A stretch of DNA of 64,000 nt from Chryseobacterium cheonjiense. Lineage in GTDB: Bacteria; Bacteroidota; Bacteroidia; Flavobacteriales; Weeksellaceae. The DNA is taken from contig NZ_JABBGF010000002.1 in assembly GCF_012927265.1 (NCBI RefSeq), forward strand, positions 558,001 through 622,000, written 5' to 3'. Below the pieces are notes generated by a model. It was not told the DNA's origin. It saw only the letters and a list, made by a program, of their open reading frames with translations, and ran no database searches. Positions within the stretch are counted from its first letter, which is position 1. Each line of letters opens with the position of its first letter. A program made the translations under genes and the position numbers. Below, piece after piece: positions 1 through 9,076 of this stretch.

Positions 1-801
1 AATGTTGCACCAAGCCTTGATTTTGAGAGAGACCCTCAGTTAGATGAAATCATGCAGAAAACATTCCCCAGCAAAAGCAACGGAGGCGGAAGCGGATTTA
101 TCAAGATGCCGGAAATTATTGTAGACAAAGACTACAATCCGTTTTTGGAAGAGAGAGGCGTAAAGCAGGCAGAGATCCAGAATCTTGCTGAGATGTACCA
201 TCAGAATATTTCAGCCGAACCTTCAAAAATAAACCTTTTTGAAGATGAAGATTTTGATGAAGATCTGATGAGACTCCCGAACGGTTACTGGCTGTTCAAT
301 AAAGGAGATAAAACCTTAATGCTGGATCTTGGAAGAATGCACAGACTGGTAGTTTCGGAAAATACGAAACCGCTGCGGAAAGGAACTACAAACAGCCATT
401 CATTGCTTTTCTCCCTGGAGTACCACATGAACGAGATTGAGAAAAATAAATATAAATCTATCAAGAAATTTCTTCCTGAATTAGGATTCGAAATGAGCAT
501 TGCTCATGAGAATGTTCTGAGAATTGATGCTGTTCCGGAAGGATTGAAGGAAACGCAGGTCATGAAATTCCTGGAGAATCTTTTCGACATCCTCGAGTAC
601 AGAACGGAAGAAGAGTTTATGCATTTTTATCAGAACCAGTGGAACAAAATGCAATCGAAGTCAAGATTTGATTTTATCTATAAAAAAGATGCAGAACAGC
701 TCATCAGAGATTTTACGGCACTCGGCTTTCCTGAATTTTTACCTAACGGAAAAAGGTGCTTCTTTGAAGTTCCGTTTAATGATTTTAAAAATAAATTTTA
801 A
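1..801 (+). CDS. mutL: DNA mismatch repair protein MutL, C-terminal part (5'-truncated by window edge)
   Basis: The reading frame is open from base 1, so only the last 266 residues are present and the N-terminal GHKL ATPase half lies outside the window. The visible part holds an acidic linker and then a MutL C-terminal dimerisation domain: a segment beginning PNGYWLFNKGDKTLMLDLG at about residue 93, ending in a lineage-typical NGKRCFFEVPFNDFKNKF tail. MutL couples MutS mismatch recognition to strand excision in the cytosol. The rhomboid gene follows after 3 bases, so the two are probably co-transcribed. I identified it by resemblance to flavobacterial MutL C-termini and did not see the ATPase motifs. 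Confidence 0.85.
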   Translation, partial: NVAPSLDFERDPQLDEIMQKTFPSKSNGGGSGFIKMPEIIVDKDYNPFLEERGVKQAEIQNLAEMYHQNISAEPSKINLFEDEDFDEDLMRLPNGYWLFNKGDKTLMLDLGRMHRLVVSENTKPLRKGTTNSHSLLFSLEYHMNEIEKNKYKSIKKFLPELGFEMSIAHENVLRIDAVPEGLKETQVMKFLENLFDILEYRTEEEFMHFYQNQWNKMQSKSRFDFIYKKDAEQLIRDFTALGFPEFLPNGKRCFFEVPFNDFKNKF

Positions 802-804
802 AGT

Positions 805-1533
805 ATGTTTAACAGTATCCCTCCGATTACAAGAAATATTATCATCATCAATATAATTGTATTTATTGCAGTTGGTTTTGTATTTCCTCAATTTTATGCC
901 TCTCTGTCTGCATTTTATCCTTTCTCACCCAACTTCAGATCATGGCAGATTATCACACATATGTTTATGCATGGGGGATATGCTCATATTATTTTTAATA
1001 TGCTTACGCTGTGGAGCTTCGGGCCGATTCTGGAACAGGCTTTAGGAGGAAAAAAATATTTGATTTTATATTTTTTGAGTGGACTAGGTGCTTTTTTCCT
1101 GTTTAATTTGTGGAATTTTTATGAGGTACAGGAGCTTACTGTTAAACTTACCGATGCCAATATCAATGTTTCGGATATTTTTATGAAAGCAGACCTCAGC
1201 AAATTTAATTTTAATCCTATTCCTTATACAAATAATGAAGATGCTTACAATCTCTATATGGCATTAACATCACCTATGGTTGGTGCATCCGGAGCTATTT
1301 TCGGGGTTGTGGCAGCCTTTGCGACACTCTATCCTGATTCAAGAATCGGAATCATGTTTATTCCGATTCCTATGAAAGTAAAATATCTATTACCAATTAT
1401 TATCATCGGCTCAGTATGGCTTGGGGTTTCGGGAAATGGTGGAGGAATAGCCCATTTGGCTCACGTTGGAGGCGCATTAGTAGGGTGGGTTCTGGCAAAA
1501 ATCTGGAAAAAACATTTGTATAGATTCAATTAA
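805..1533 (+). CDS. Rhomboid family intramembrane serine protease
   Basis: A 242-residue polytopic membrane protein that cleaves transmembrane helices within the bilayer. The catalytic serine sits in GASGAIFG (Ser162) and the partner histidine in HLAHVGGALVGW (His220). The MHGGYAHIIFNM segment near residue 55 is the conserved loop/helix 2 region. An insertion of about 60 polar residues lies between helices 3 and 4. The ATG lies 3 bases after the mutL stop. Substrates cannot be read from the sequence. Rhomboid genes often follow mutL in Flavobacteriia (recalled, not checked). Confidence 0.93.
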   Translation: MFNSIPPITRNIIIINIIVFIAVGFVFPQFYASLSAFYPFSPNFRSWQIITHMFMHGGYAHIIFNMLTLWSFGPILEQALGGKKYLILYFLSGLGAFFLFNLWNFYEVQELTVKLTDANINVSDIFMKADLSKFNFNPIPYTNNEDAYNLYMALTSPMVGASGAIFGVVAAFATLYPDSRIGIMFIPIPMKVKYLLPIIIIGSVWLGVSGNGGGIAHLAHVGGALVGWVLAKIWKKHLYRFN

Positions 1534-1539
1534 GATTCC

Positions 1540-2544
1540 GTGAAAATAATTCGTCTTATATTTTTCATCGTACATGTAGGAATCGCTTTTCTACTGGCCG
1601 CAACGCTTCTGAATGCGTATGTGCCCCCGAAAACATTTCCGTGGTTCAATCTTCTTTCTTTAGGATTTCCTGTACTGATGATTGCGTATATTCTGCTCAC
1701 CTTGTTCTGGATTATCAGCTGGAAAAAAAGAGCATTTGTTTTCTTGCTTTTCGGACTGCTGTTTTTCAAACCGGTTATACGATGGATCAATTACACACCT
1801 CAAAAAAATGAAACTCCTGATCTGAAAATCATTTCTTTGAATGCTAAAGGCGGTTTTTACGGGAAAGAAAATATCGAATCATACATAGACAGCCAACATG
1901 CAGATATAGTTATGTTGCAGGAATATGGAGCAAAAAACACATACCATTTCAAAGGAATGAAAGAAGGTCCGCAGAGTTATGTGATTACAATTTTCACAAA
2001 ACATAAAATTGTAGAACATAAGCAGCTTATTGATAGCGATTACAACTACAATAACGCGTATGTATCTCATACCGATATCGAGATAAGAGGAAAAATATAC
2101 CGGTTTATCAATGTATATCTGCAGCCGTTTAAGTTTCAAAAAAGTATGGTAAAGCTTAATGGCGACAGTGAAGAAGATGAACAAAAAGTAAAAGATGTGG
2201 TCAAAAGGCTTATCCCTACCTTCAAAATGCATCAGGAACAGATCGGTGCGATAAGAAAAAGCATTGATGAGTCGCCTTATCCGGTACTTCTGGCGGGAGA
2301 TTTCAACTCGGTTCCCAATTCTTATGAATATTATCATTTGGCAGAAGGTCTACAGGATGCTTTTGTAGAAGCAGGAAGAGGAAGTGGCACGAGCTTCCAC
2401 GATTATAAATTTCCGATAAGAATTGATTATATTTTTTCCTCAAAATCCATACAACCTATAAGTTATAAAGTTGACCGTTCTGTGAAGCTTTCAGACCACT
2501 TTCCCATTATTGCAACTTTTAAGATTGAAAATAAGTCTGAATAA
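1540..2544 (+). CDS. Membrane-anchored endonuclease/exonuclease/phosphatase family protein
   Basis: A 334-residue protein with three N-terminal hydrophobic helices (about residues 1-85) followed by an endonuclease/exonuclease/phosphatase (DNase I-like) fold. Visible catalytic motifs are the metal-binding LQEYG near residue 126, AGDFNSVP (Asp254, Asn256), and SDHFP near residue 318. The start is GTG, 6 bases after the rhomboid stop, so it is the third gene of the mutL operon. The fold covers nucleases and phosphoester hydrolases, so the substrate is open. Being membrane-bound, it may act on a lipid phosphate or an extracytoplasmic nucleic acid. Confidence 0.85.
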   Translation: MKIIRLIFFIVHVGIAFLLAATLLNAYVPPKTFPWFNLLSLGFPVLMIAYILLTLFWIISWKKRAFVFLLFGLLFFKPVIRWINYTPQKNETPDLKIISLNAKGGFYGKENIESYIDSQHADIVMLQEYGAKNTYHFKGMKEGPQSYVITIFTKHKIVEHKQLIDSDYNYNNAYVSHTDIEIRGKIYRFINVYLQPFKFQKSMVKLNGDSEEDEQKVKDVVKRLIPTFKMHQEQIGAIRKSIDESPYPVLLAGDFNSVPNSYEYYHLAEGLQDAFVEAGRGSGTSFHDYKFPIRIDYIFSSKSIQPISYKVDRSVKLSDHFPIIATFKIENKSE

Positions 2545-2630
2545 ACTTTCTTATTCTCAGATTGAATACCCCCTGATAAATTATCACGCAGCTTATTCCC
2601 GTAATTGCAGAATTTCCTAAATTAGTTCTC

Positions 2631-2966
2631 ATGAAAAATTTGTTTTGTATACTTTTGGTTTCATCAATTTCAGTATCATGTTCCAAAAAAGAACCGCAGG
2701 ATCTTTATCCTGCAGATAGTCCGAAGCCAAGCTACGATACGATGGCAGTAGATTCTTTTTCAGCAGGGGCTACATCTGTGGATGTAGTACGGCAAATCAG
2801 AATGTCTTCACAAAAGTATCAGGACTCTCTTAAAGAGGCAGTAAAACTTCAGGAACAGGAAAAAAAGATGAAAGAAGAACTGGAAAAAGAAAACAAAAAG
2901 AAAGCGGAAGAAGAGAAAAAACAAAAAACGGCTGAAGCTTCTACTAACGAAGTTAAACAGGAATAA
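2631..2966 (+). CDS. Small lipoprotein with charged coiled-coil tail
   Basis: A 111-residue predicted lipoprotein. The signal peptide ends in the lipobox SVSC (Cys17). A Ser/Pro/Asp-rich linker follows, then a strongly charged Lys/Glu helix (about residues 60-105), probably a coiled coil. No enzymatic motif is present. It is followed after 30 bases by a second small lipoprotein with a similar layout, so the pair may be expressed together in the cell envelope. Function unknown. Confidence 0.75.
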   Translation: MKNLFCILLVSSISVSCSKKEPQDLYPADSPKPSYDTMAVDSFSAGATSVDVVRQIRMSSQKYQDSLKEAVKLQEQEKKMKEELEKENKKKAEEEKKQKTAEASTNEVKQE

Positions 2967-2996
2967 TATTTGAATTTTAATTAAATATCAATACGT

Positions 2997-3404
2997 ATGA
3001 AAAAAAACATTTTATCAGGATTAATGATTGCCACACTGGTGATATCATGCAGCAAATCAACATCAAAAACAGAAACGGTAGAAAACCCTGACGGAACCGT
3101 TACCTCCACGACTACTGTGTCTGAAAGTGAAATAGGAGTTGATACAGCAAAAATTAATGAAGTAAAAGAAAAAACACAATCAAGGATTGATGAAGCAGGA
3201 GATAAAATAGATAATGTCGCGGAAGACGCAAAAAGTAAGATTGATGCCACAGCAGATAAAACCAAAGAAAATCTTCAGAAGGCAGGGCAGGACATTAAAA
3301 CCGGAGCAAACAAAGTAGGCAAGGATGTAAAAGATGCTGCCGCAAAAGGTGCCGGAAAGGTAGAAGAAGGTGCAAAAAAACTCAAGGATGATTTAAGCAA
3401 ATAA
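2997..3404 (+). CDS. LEA/apolipoprotein-like amphipathic lipoprotein
   Basis: A 135-residue predicted lipoprotein (lipobox VISC, Cys18). After a Thr/Ser-rich linker, most of the chain is a Lys/Asp/Ala-rich amphipathic helix with imperfect 11-residue periodicity, for example repeated D[KA]-type blocks such as AGDKIDNVAEDAKSKIDATA. This pattern resembles late-embryogenesis-abundant or apolipoprotein-like stress proteins. It may bind membrane surfaces or protect the envelope on stress; that is inference from composition. A hairpin terminator follows 20 bases after the stop. Confidence 0.75.
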   Translation: MKKNILSGLMIATLVISCSKSTSKTETVENPDGTVTSTTTVSESEIGVDTAKINEVKEKTQSRIDEAGDKIDNVAEDAKSKIDATADKTKENLQKAGQDIKTGANKVGKDVKDAAAKGAGKVEEGAKKLKDDLSK

Positions 3405-3423
3405 TATCATCATAGATAAAAAC

Positions 3424-3445
3424 AACCGCAGCTTCCGCTGCGGTT
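3424..3445. terminator. Bidirectional intrinsic terminator
   Basis: A perfect 9-bp stem (AACCGCAGC/GCTGCGGTT) with a 4-base loop lies between the convergent lipoprotein and GH3-like genes. The T-rich tail is clearer on the minus strand (GTTTTTAT). Confidence 0.85.
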
Positions 3446-3455
3446 ATGTTTAAAG

Positions 3456-4970
3456 CTATTTATTGAGTTCCAGTAAAGGATCAATATATTCTCTGTCGTT
3501 GCTCAGTCTGGGCACTTTATTCTGCCCTCCCAGCTTCCCTTTGGATTCCAGCCAGCAATAGAAAAGATTAGGTTTTGCAATGTGTACAATCGGTCTTTTA
3601 AGGGTCATATTATTATAGCGCTTCGCTTCGTAGTCCGAATTAATAGCTTTCAAATGATTATCAAAAACATCAATAAACCGTTCCAGATTATCGGGCATTC
3701 TGCAAAATTCAAAAATCCATTCATGAGCCCCGCCTTCGTTTTCTTTCATAAAAACAGGAGCTCCCGTAAAATCGGAAACGGAAGCATTCGTTTCTTCACA
3801 TGCTTTGGTAAGCGCAGATTCTACATTGGTAATCATCAGTTCTTCTCCAAAAGCATTGATATAATGCTTCGTTCTTCCAGTAATTTTTATCCTGAATGGA
3901 CTGATGGAAGTAAACACCACCGTATCGCCAATAAGGTATCTCCAAAGGCCTCCGTTTGTGGTAATAACCATTGCATAGTTTTTCCCGATTTCCACATCTT
4001 CCAGGCTTACCACTTTCGGATTGAAAAGATGAAACTGATCCATCGGAATAAATTCATAGAAAATCCCGTAATCCAGCATCAGCAGCATTTCGTCACTGTT
4101 TGATCTGTCCTGAATTCCGAAAAATCCTTCGGAAGCATTATAAATTTCGTAATAATTGATGTTTTTTCCTATAATTTGCCTGTATTGTTCTCTATATGGT
4201 TTAAAGCTGATTCCGCCATGAAAGAAAACTTCCAGATTCGGCCATAGTTCCGAAATATTATTTATATCGGTTTCTTTTATGACACGCTGAAGCAGCACCA
4301 TCATCCAGCTCGGAACTCCCAGAATACTTCCTACATCTTCATTTTTAACTTCCGAGGTAATGGCTTTCAGCTTGCTCTCCCACTCTCCCATCAGGGAAAC
4401 CTTTTTGCTGGGCGTTGTGGTTACCTCAACCCAGAACGGAAGATTATCAATCAGGATGGCCGAAAGATCCCCGAATTTAGTGTTAAAATCCGCATATAGT
4501 TCTGAGCTTCCGCCAAGTCTTAGGTTTTTGTAATTAAAAAGCTGGTTTTCAGGATGATTATTGGCATAGATAGACACCATATCTTTTCCTGCCTTCATGT
4601 GACAATATTCCAGGCTTTCCGCAGAAATGGGGATGAACTTGCTTTTGGCATTGGTCGTTCCTGAAGATTTAGCAAAATGCTTAATATAACCAGGCCAGGT
4701 AACGTCTTTCTGGCCCTGTCTTGCTTTTTCAATATAGGGTTCAATTTCTTCGTAAGTAACGATAGGAACCTTATTTTTAAAGTCCTGATAGCTGGAAACA
4801 GAATTAAAGCCATACTTTTTACCGTATTCCGTATCTTCTGCATGAAACAGCTGGGAAAATAAGACTCCTTTTTGAGTTTCAATAGGATGATCTATAAAAT
4901 TCTGAATCTGGTCTATTCTCTGACGGATAAACCAATTGACCACAGTATTGAAAAGTGCTTTCGTTGCCAT
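3456..4970 (-). CDS. GH3-like (auxin-responsive family) acyl-adenylate ligase
   Basis: A 504-residue cytosolic protein of the GH3 branch of the ANL adenylate-forming superfamily. In plants GH3 enzymes conjugate amino acids to jasmonate, auxin or benzoates. Bacterial homologues are common in Bacteroidota with unknown substrates. Visible motifs are the nucleotide-binding SSGTTNAKSKFIP near residue 102, YNASEGFFGIQ near 275 and the hinge region YLIGDTVVFTS...ITGRTKHYINAFGEE near 340-370. It is monocistronic. Its -7 element lies only a few bases before the ATG, suggesting a leaderless mRNA. The acyl and amine substrates cannot be inferred. Confidence 0.88.
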   Translation of the reverse strand: MATKALFNTVVNWFIRQRIDQIQNFIDHPIETQKGVLFSQLFHAEDTEYGKKYGFNSVSSYQDFKNKVPIVTYEEIEPYIEKARQGQKDVTWPGYIKHFAKSSGTTNAKSKFIPISAESLEYCHMKAGKDMVSIYANNHPENQLFNYKNLRLGGSSELYADFNTKFGDLSAILIDNLPFWVEVTTTPSKKVSLMGEWESKLKAITSEVKNEDVGSILGVPSWMMVLLQRVIKETDINNISELWPNLEVFFHGGISFKPYREQYRQIIGKNINYYEIYNASEGFFGIQDRSNSDEMLLMLDYGIFYEFIPMDQFHLFNPKVVSLEDVEIGKNYAMVITTNGGLWRYLIGDTVVFTSISPFRIKITGRTKHYINAFGEELMITNVESALTKACEETNASVSDFTGAPVFMKENEGGAHEWIFEFCRMPDNLERFIDVFDNHLKAINSDYEAKRYNNMTLKRPIVHIAKPNLFYCWLESKGKLGGQNKVPRLSNDREYIDPLLELNK

Positions 4971-4975
4971 TCCAA

Positions 4976-4983
4976 CAAATATA
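4976..4983 (-). promoter_or_regulatory. Bacteroidota -7 element of the GH3-like gene
   Basis: TATATTTG on the minus strand matches TAnnTTTG and ends 5 bases before the ATG, so transcription should begin at or next to the start codon. Confidence 0.6.
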
Positions 4984-5030
4984 ACAATATTTGCATTTTC
5001 AGGGAATATTTTATTATGTTAAAATAAAAA

Positions 5031-5053
5031 AACCGTTACTGACAGTAACGGTT
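5031..5053 (-). terminator. Intrinsic terminator of the bacilliredoxin gene
   Basis: Inverted repeat AACCGTTACTG/CAGTAACGGTT followed on the minus strand by TTTTTATTTTA. Confidence 0.85.
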
Positions 5054-5074
5054 TGTATGTTTATGATCTTTTTA

Positions 5075-5485
5075 CTAGCAGTATTCATCATAAGCTGCCT
5101 GGAGATTTGCAGCAATAGCTCCTGCAGGATTTCCTTCGATGTGATGTCTTTCCAGCATGTGTACCAGCTCTCCATCCTTGAAAAGGGCTACACAAGGTGA
5201 GCTTGGCGGAAACGGAGCCAGATGTTTTCTTGCTTCTACCACGGCTTCAGTATCGAAACCTGCAAAAACAGTAGTAAGATGATCCGGCTTTTTATCGCCT
5301 GTTAAAGAATATACTACTCCCGGTCTTGCTGCTCCTGCTGCGCATCCGCAAACGGAATTGATTACCAAAAGAGTTGTTCCTATTTGTTTTAATGCTTCTT
5401 CTACCTGCGCAGGAGTTGTCAGGTCTTCAAAACCTTTATCTGTAAGTTCAGCCTTCATAGGCATTACTAAATCTGTTGGATACAT
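5075..5485 (-). CDS. BrxA/BrxB family bacilliredoxin (YphP/YqiW-like)
   Basis: A 136-residue thioredoxin-fold protein of the BrxA/BrxB (DUF1094) family. The characteristic CGC motif is present (Cys46-Gly-Cys48 in NSVCGCAAGAARPG). In Bacillus these proteins remove bacillithiol from S-bacillithiolated proteins after oxidative stress. Whether this organism makes bacillithiol cannot be told from the window, although many Bacteroidota do. Length is normal. It is monocistronic, with a -7 element upstream and a strong terminator downstream. Confidence 0.9.
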   Translation of the reverse strand: MYPTDLVMPMKAELTDKGFEDLTTPAQVEEALKQIGTTLLVINSVCGCAAGAARPGVVYSLTGDKKPDHLTTVFAGFDTEAVVEARKHLAPFPPSSPCVALFKDGELVHMLERHHIEGNPAGAIAANLQAAYDEYC

Positions 5486-5507
5486 ATGTTTGTTTTTAAT
5501 TCAGGTA

Positions 5508-5515
5508 CAAATTTA
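5508..5515 (-). promoter_or_regulatory. -7 element of the bacilliredoxin gene
   Basis: TAAATTTG on the minus strand, about 22 bases upstream of the ATG, matches TAnnTTTG. Confidence 0.5.
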
Positions 5516-5613
5516 AGCAATTCTTTAGTTTTGTTCAATATATAAAAACTATCAGTCTATTCAGGTATTGAAATGGATTAGATTTAAGATCAATAATCAC
5601 TTAAATGATTACC

Positions 5614-6309
5614 TTATTTAATTTCAAAATAAAACCCCTGTTCTTCCAATTCCTTATATTTCTCCTGATTAAAGGTAAAAAGCTTACCCGGTCTGCCGCT
5701 GCCTTCTTTTTTTACGTTTTCAGTTTCATTTAGCAGACCATAACTCATTATTTTCTTTCTAAAATTCCTGCGGTCGATTTCCTTGCCTACAATGGTTTTA
5801 TATAAATTTTCAAGGTCTGAAAAAGGGAATTCTTCATTAAGTAAATTAAAGCCTATCGGCTGATACTGGATTTTGGTACGAAGTCTTTTTAAAGCCGTAT
5901 CAATAATAATCTGGTGATCAAAAGCAAGCTCAGGAAGCTCATTTACACTGAACCATTGGGCGTCATCTGCATCAGAATCAGCTGCAAGCTGATGATAAGA
6001 AGGGTTTACCAGTCCGAGATAGGTAACGGAAACTACCCTGTTCCGTGGATCTCTTCCTACATTTCCAAAAGTATAAAGCTGTTCCAGAAAATCGGGTTTA
6101 ATGCCGGCTTCTTCACACAATTCTCTTCGTACGGCATCATCAAGGTTTTCATCATCAAGAACCAGTCCTCCCGGAAGAGCCCAACCTCCTTTAAACGGTT
6201 CAATATTCCTTTTAATGAGAAGAATCTGAAGATCCTTTTTATCAAAATATCCGAAAACAACTGCGTCTACCGCTACTTTTATATCCTGTAACTTTTTTGG
6301 AGTGTTCAT
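5614..6309 (-). CDS. NUDIX domain protein with C-terminal winged helix (NrtR/AraR-type regulator)
   Basis: A 231-residue protein. The N-terminal NUDIX domain (residues 1-145) has a complete Nudix box, G-x5-E-x7-REL-x-EE-x-G, at GGLVLDDENLDDAVRRELCE, so hydrolase activity is possible. The C-terminal 80 residues form a winged-helix segment (NRRNF.KKI.SYGLL...GRPGKLFTFN). This architecture is the NrtR family, which uses the NUDIX domain to sense ADP-ribose or sugar derivatives and the winged helix to bind DNA. No sugar or NAD gene is adjacent, so the regulon is unknown. It may be a regulator, a hydrolase, or both. Confidence 0.85.
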   Translation of the reverse strand: MNTPKKLQDIKVAVDAVVFGYFDKKDLQILLIKRNIEPFKGGWALPGGLVLDDENLDDAVRRELCEEAGIKPDFLEQLYTFGNVGRDPRNRVVSVTYLGLVNPSYHQLAADSDADDAQWFSVNELPELAFDHQIIIDTALKRLRTKIQYQPIGFNLLNEEFPFSDLENLYKTIVGKEIDRRNFRKKIMSYGLLNETENVKKEGSGRPGKLFTFNQEKYKELEEQGFYFEIK

Positions 6310-6334
6310 AATGCTGATTTGCGTTGTGAATACA

Positions 6335-6342
6335 CAAAATTA
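6335..6342 (-). promoter_or_regulatory. -7 element of the NUDIX regulator
   Basis: TAATTTTG on the minus strand, about 25 bases upstream of the ATG. Confidence 0.5.
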
Positions 6343-6431
6343 CAATTTAGAAGGATTTCCATGCATTAAAATAAAAATTATTTGCATATTATTTTTTATT
6401 ACATTTATAAACAACTTAAAACGAACTAATT

Positions 6432-7073
6432 ATGAAAAAATTATTACTTGCTGTCTTTGCAGCATCTTTAGTTATCGCATGCGATAAAGTGAAAATGGAT
6501 GTAAAAACTTCTTCCGACAAAACTGATTCTGCTGCAAATGAAACGTGGAAACCCGTAGATTCTGCAACAGCTACCAAAGCCTGGATGGACTATTCAACTC
6601 CCGGAGCAATGCATGCTATGCTGGCAAAATCCGACGGATCCTGGAATGGTGAAAATACAATGTGGATGGAAGAAGGAGGAAAACCGATGAATAGTACATC
6701 GGAGGCTAATAATAAAATGGTTTTTGACGGGCGTTATCAGGTAAGCGAGCATAAAGGAGATTTTATGGGAATGCCTTTCGAAGGAATGAGCATTACAGGA
6801 TACGACAATGTAAAAAAGAAATTTGTAAGCACATGGATTGATAATATGGGAACAGGAATCATGAATTTAGAAGGAACCTGGAACGCCTCAACAAAATCTA
6901 TTGAATTTAAAGGAAAAATGACAGATCCTTCAAGACCGGGAAAAGATTGCAATGTACGGGAAGTTTATACTTTTGTAGATGATAACACCCAAAAAATGGA
7001 AATGTACGGTCCGGATTCCAAAACGGGAAAAGAATTTAAAACCATGGAAATAAAGTACACCCGTAAGAAATAA
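6432..7073 (+). CDS. DUF1579 family lipoprotein
   Basis: A 213-residue predicted lipoprotein (lipobox VIAC, Cys17) with an Asp/Ser/Thr linker. A DUF1579-type domain fills residues 50-210: GSWNGENTMWMEEG, YDNVKKKFVSTWIDNMGTG and the closing EIKYTRKK. The family is a lipocalin-like beta-barrel of unknown function. A near-consensus -7 element (TACATTTA, 6410-6417) lies 15 bases before the ATG. The gene is monocistronic and ends at a terminator shared with lepA. It probably sits in the periplasmic or outer-membrane leaflet. Confidence 0.85.
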   Translation: MKKLLLAVFAASLVIACDKVKMDVKTSSDKTDSAANETWKPVDSATATKAWMDYSTPGAMHAMLAKSDGSWNGENTMWMEEGGKPMNSTSEANNKMVFDGRYQVSEHKGDFMGMPFEGMSITGYDNVKKKFVSTWIDNMGTGIMNLEGTWNASTKSIEFKGKMTDPSRPGKDCNVREVYTFVDDNTQKMEMYGPDSKTGKEFKTMEIKYTRKK

Positions 7074-7100
7074 ATAATCGGTAAATTAATAAAATAAAAA

Positions 7101-7128
7101 GGACCGATAACTATTTTGTTATCAGTCC
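7101..7128. terminator. Bidirectional terminator between DUF1579 gene and lepA
   Basis: Stem GGACCGATAAC/GTTATCAGTCC with one mismatch, A-rich on the left and T-rich on the right, between convergent genes. Confidence 0.85.
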
Positions 7129-7137
7129 TTTTTTATA

Positions 7138-8934
7138 TTAATCGTTTAGCTTAAGAACGGCCATGAACGCTGATTGCGGTACTTCTACTCTACCAATCTG
7201 CTTCATTTTCTTTTTACCTTCTTTCTGCTTTTCAAGAAGTTTTCTTTTTCTGGAAATATCCCCTCCATAACATTTTGCGGTTACGTCTTTTCTTAAGGCT
7301 TTGATGGTCTCCCTGGCAATAACTTTCGTTCCCAGCGCGGCCTGAACGGCAATATCAAACTGCTGTCTCGGGATCAGTTCACGAAGTTTTTCGCACATTT
7401 TTTTTCCGATGTGATAGGCATTTGAATCGTGAATCAGGGAAGATAAAGCATCCACCATGTCTCCATTGATCAGGATATCCATTTTTACGAGCTTAGAGGC
7501 TCTAAATCCTATAGGATGATAGTCGAATGAAGCATATCCCTTAGAAATTGATTTTAAGCGGTCATAAAAGTCGAAAACCACTTCTGCTAAAGGCATATTG
7601 AAAACCAACTCTACTCTTTCTGACGTCAGGTAGCTCTGGTTAACGATTTCACCTCTTTTTTCTATACACAAAGTCATTACCGCACCTACAAAATCAGATT
7701 TTGTAATGATGGAAGCTTTAATGAAAGGCTCTTCTACCCTGTCCATAATCGTAGGATCCATCATTTCTGAAGGGTTGTTGATCAAAATCGGAACTTCCGG
7801 CTCTCTTTTGGAATACCCGAAATAAGATACGTTGGGAACCGTTGTGATAACGTTCATATTAAACTCCCGGTCAAGCCTTTCCTGAACGATTTCCATGTGA
7901 AGCATTCCTAAGAACCCGCATCGGAAACCGAAACCTAATGCTGCTGAACTTTCCGGTTCAAAAACAAGCGAGGCGTCATTTAATCTCAATTTTTCAAGGG
8001 AGAATCTCAGTTCTTCAAAATCTTCTGAATCAATAGGATAAATCCCGGCAAAAACCATTGGTTTTACCTCTTCAAATCCTTCGATCGGCCCATCTGCAGG
8101 ATTTTCGAATGATGTAATGGTATCTCCCACTTTTACTTCACGGGCATCTTTTATTCCCGAAATCAAATATCCTACATCTCCGCACTGGATGGTTTTTTTC
8201 GGAACCTGCTTCAATTTCAGAGTCCCTACTTCATCCGCTCCATATTCTTTTCCTGTGGCAAAGAATTTAACCTTTTCATTTTTAGAAATGCTTCCGTTTA
8301 CCACTTTAAAATAAGCCTCAATTCCCCTGAAAGGATTGTAAACCGAGTCAAAAATCAACGCCTGAAGCGGGCCGTCAGGATTTCCTACCGGAGCTGGAAT
8401 TCTTTCAACGATTTGCTCAAGCAAATGATGAACGCCTTCTCCTGTTTTTCCTGAAACTCTTAATACGTCTTCATACTCACAGCCGATAAGATTCATGATT
8501 TCATCGGTTACCTCTTCAGGGTTTGCAGAAGGAAGGTCGATTTTATTTAGAATCGGAATAATCGTTAAATCATTTTCCAATGCCAAATATAAGTTACTGA
8601 TTGTTTGTGCCTGGATACTTTGTGCAGCATCTACAATAAGAAGCGCTCCTTCACAGGCAGCTATGGACCGGGAAACCTCGTAAGAAAAGTCTACGTGTCC
8701 CGGTGTATCAATAAGGTTTAAGATATATTTTTCTCCTTTATATTCATAATCCATCTGGATCGCGTGAGACTTGATGGTAATTCCGCGTTCTTTCTCCAAA
8801 TCCATATCATCCAGTGTCTGAGACTGTAATTCTCTTTGAGTCACCGTATTGGTATATTCCAAAAGACGGTCTGCCAAAGTACTTTTACCGTGGTCAATAT
8901 GAGCGATTATGCAAAAATTTCGTATGTTTTTCAT
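7138..8934 (-). CDS. lepA: Elongation factor 4 (LepA), translational GTPase
   Basis: A 598-residue translational GTPase, normal LepA length. GTPase motifs are all visible: G1 AHIDHGKST near residue 11, switch [10 protein letters not shown] near 77 and NKID near 131. The LepA-specific C-terminal domain is present ([18 protein letters not shown]...[10 protein letters not shown]). LepA acts on the ribosome in initiation, biogenesis or back-translocation. The gene is monocistronic: a TATCTTTG -7 element lies 20 bases upstream of the ATG and a shared terminator follows the stop. Confidence 0.98.
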   Translation of the reverse strand: MKNIRNFCIIAHIDHGKSTLADRLLEYTNTVTQRELQSQTLDDMDLEKERGITIKSHAIQMDYEYKGEKYILNLIDTPGHVDFSYEVSRSIAACEGALLIVDAAQSIQAQTISNLYLALENDLTIIPILNKIDLPSANPEEVTDEIMNLIGCEYEDVLRVSGKTGEGVHHLLEQIVERIPAPVGNPDGPLQALIFDSVYNPFRGIEAYFKVVNGSISKNEKVKFFATGKEYGADEVGTLKLKQVPKKTIQCGDVGYLISGIKDAREVKVGDTITSFENPADGPIEGFEEVKPMVFAGIYPIDSEDFEELRFSLEKLRLNDASLVFEPESSAALGFGFRCGFLGMLHMEIVQERLDREFNMNVITTVPNVSYFGYSKREPEVPILINNPSEMMDPTIMDRVEEPFIKASIITKSDFVGAVMTLCIEKRGEIVNQSYLTSERVELVFNMPLAEVVFDFYDRLKSISKGYASFDYHPIGFRASKLVKMDILINGDMVDALSSLIHDSNAYHIGKKMCEKLRELIPRQQFDIAVQAALGTKVIARETIKALRKDVTAKCYGGDISRKRKLLEKQKEGKKKMKQIGRVEVPQSAFMAVLKLND

Positions 8935-8953
8935 TTAAGAATCTTGTAATTTG

Positions 8954-8961
8954 CAAAGATA
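8954..8961 (-). promoter_or_regulatory. -7 element of lepA
   Basis: TATCTTTG followed by C on the minus strand, a perfect TAnnTTTG match, predicting a leader of about 15 bases. Confidence 0.65.
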
Positions 8962-9076
8962 AGAAAATGCAGGATAATTCCTTACTCTAATTTTCAGCGT
9001 GCAAAAATTTACTTTAACTAAAGCAGGTTTGTATTAAAGAGTATTGCAAGGCTGATTCAAACCAGACATTATTGTG

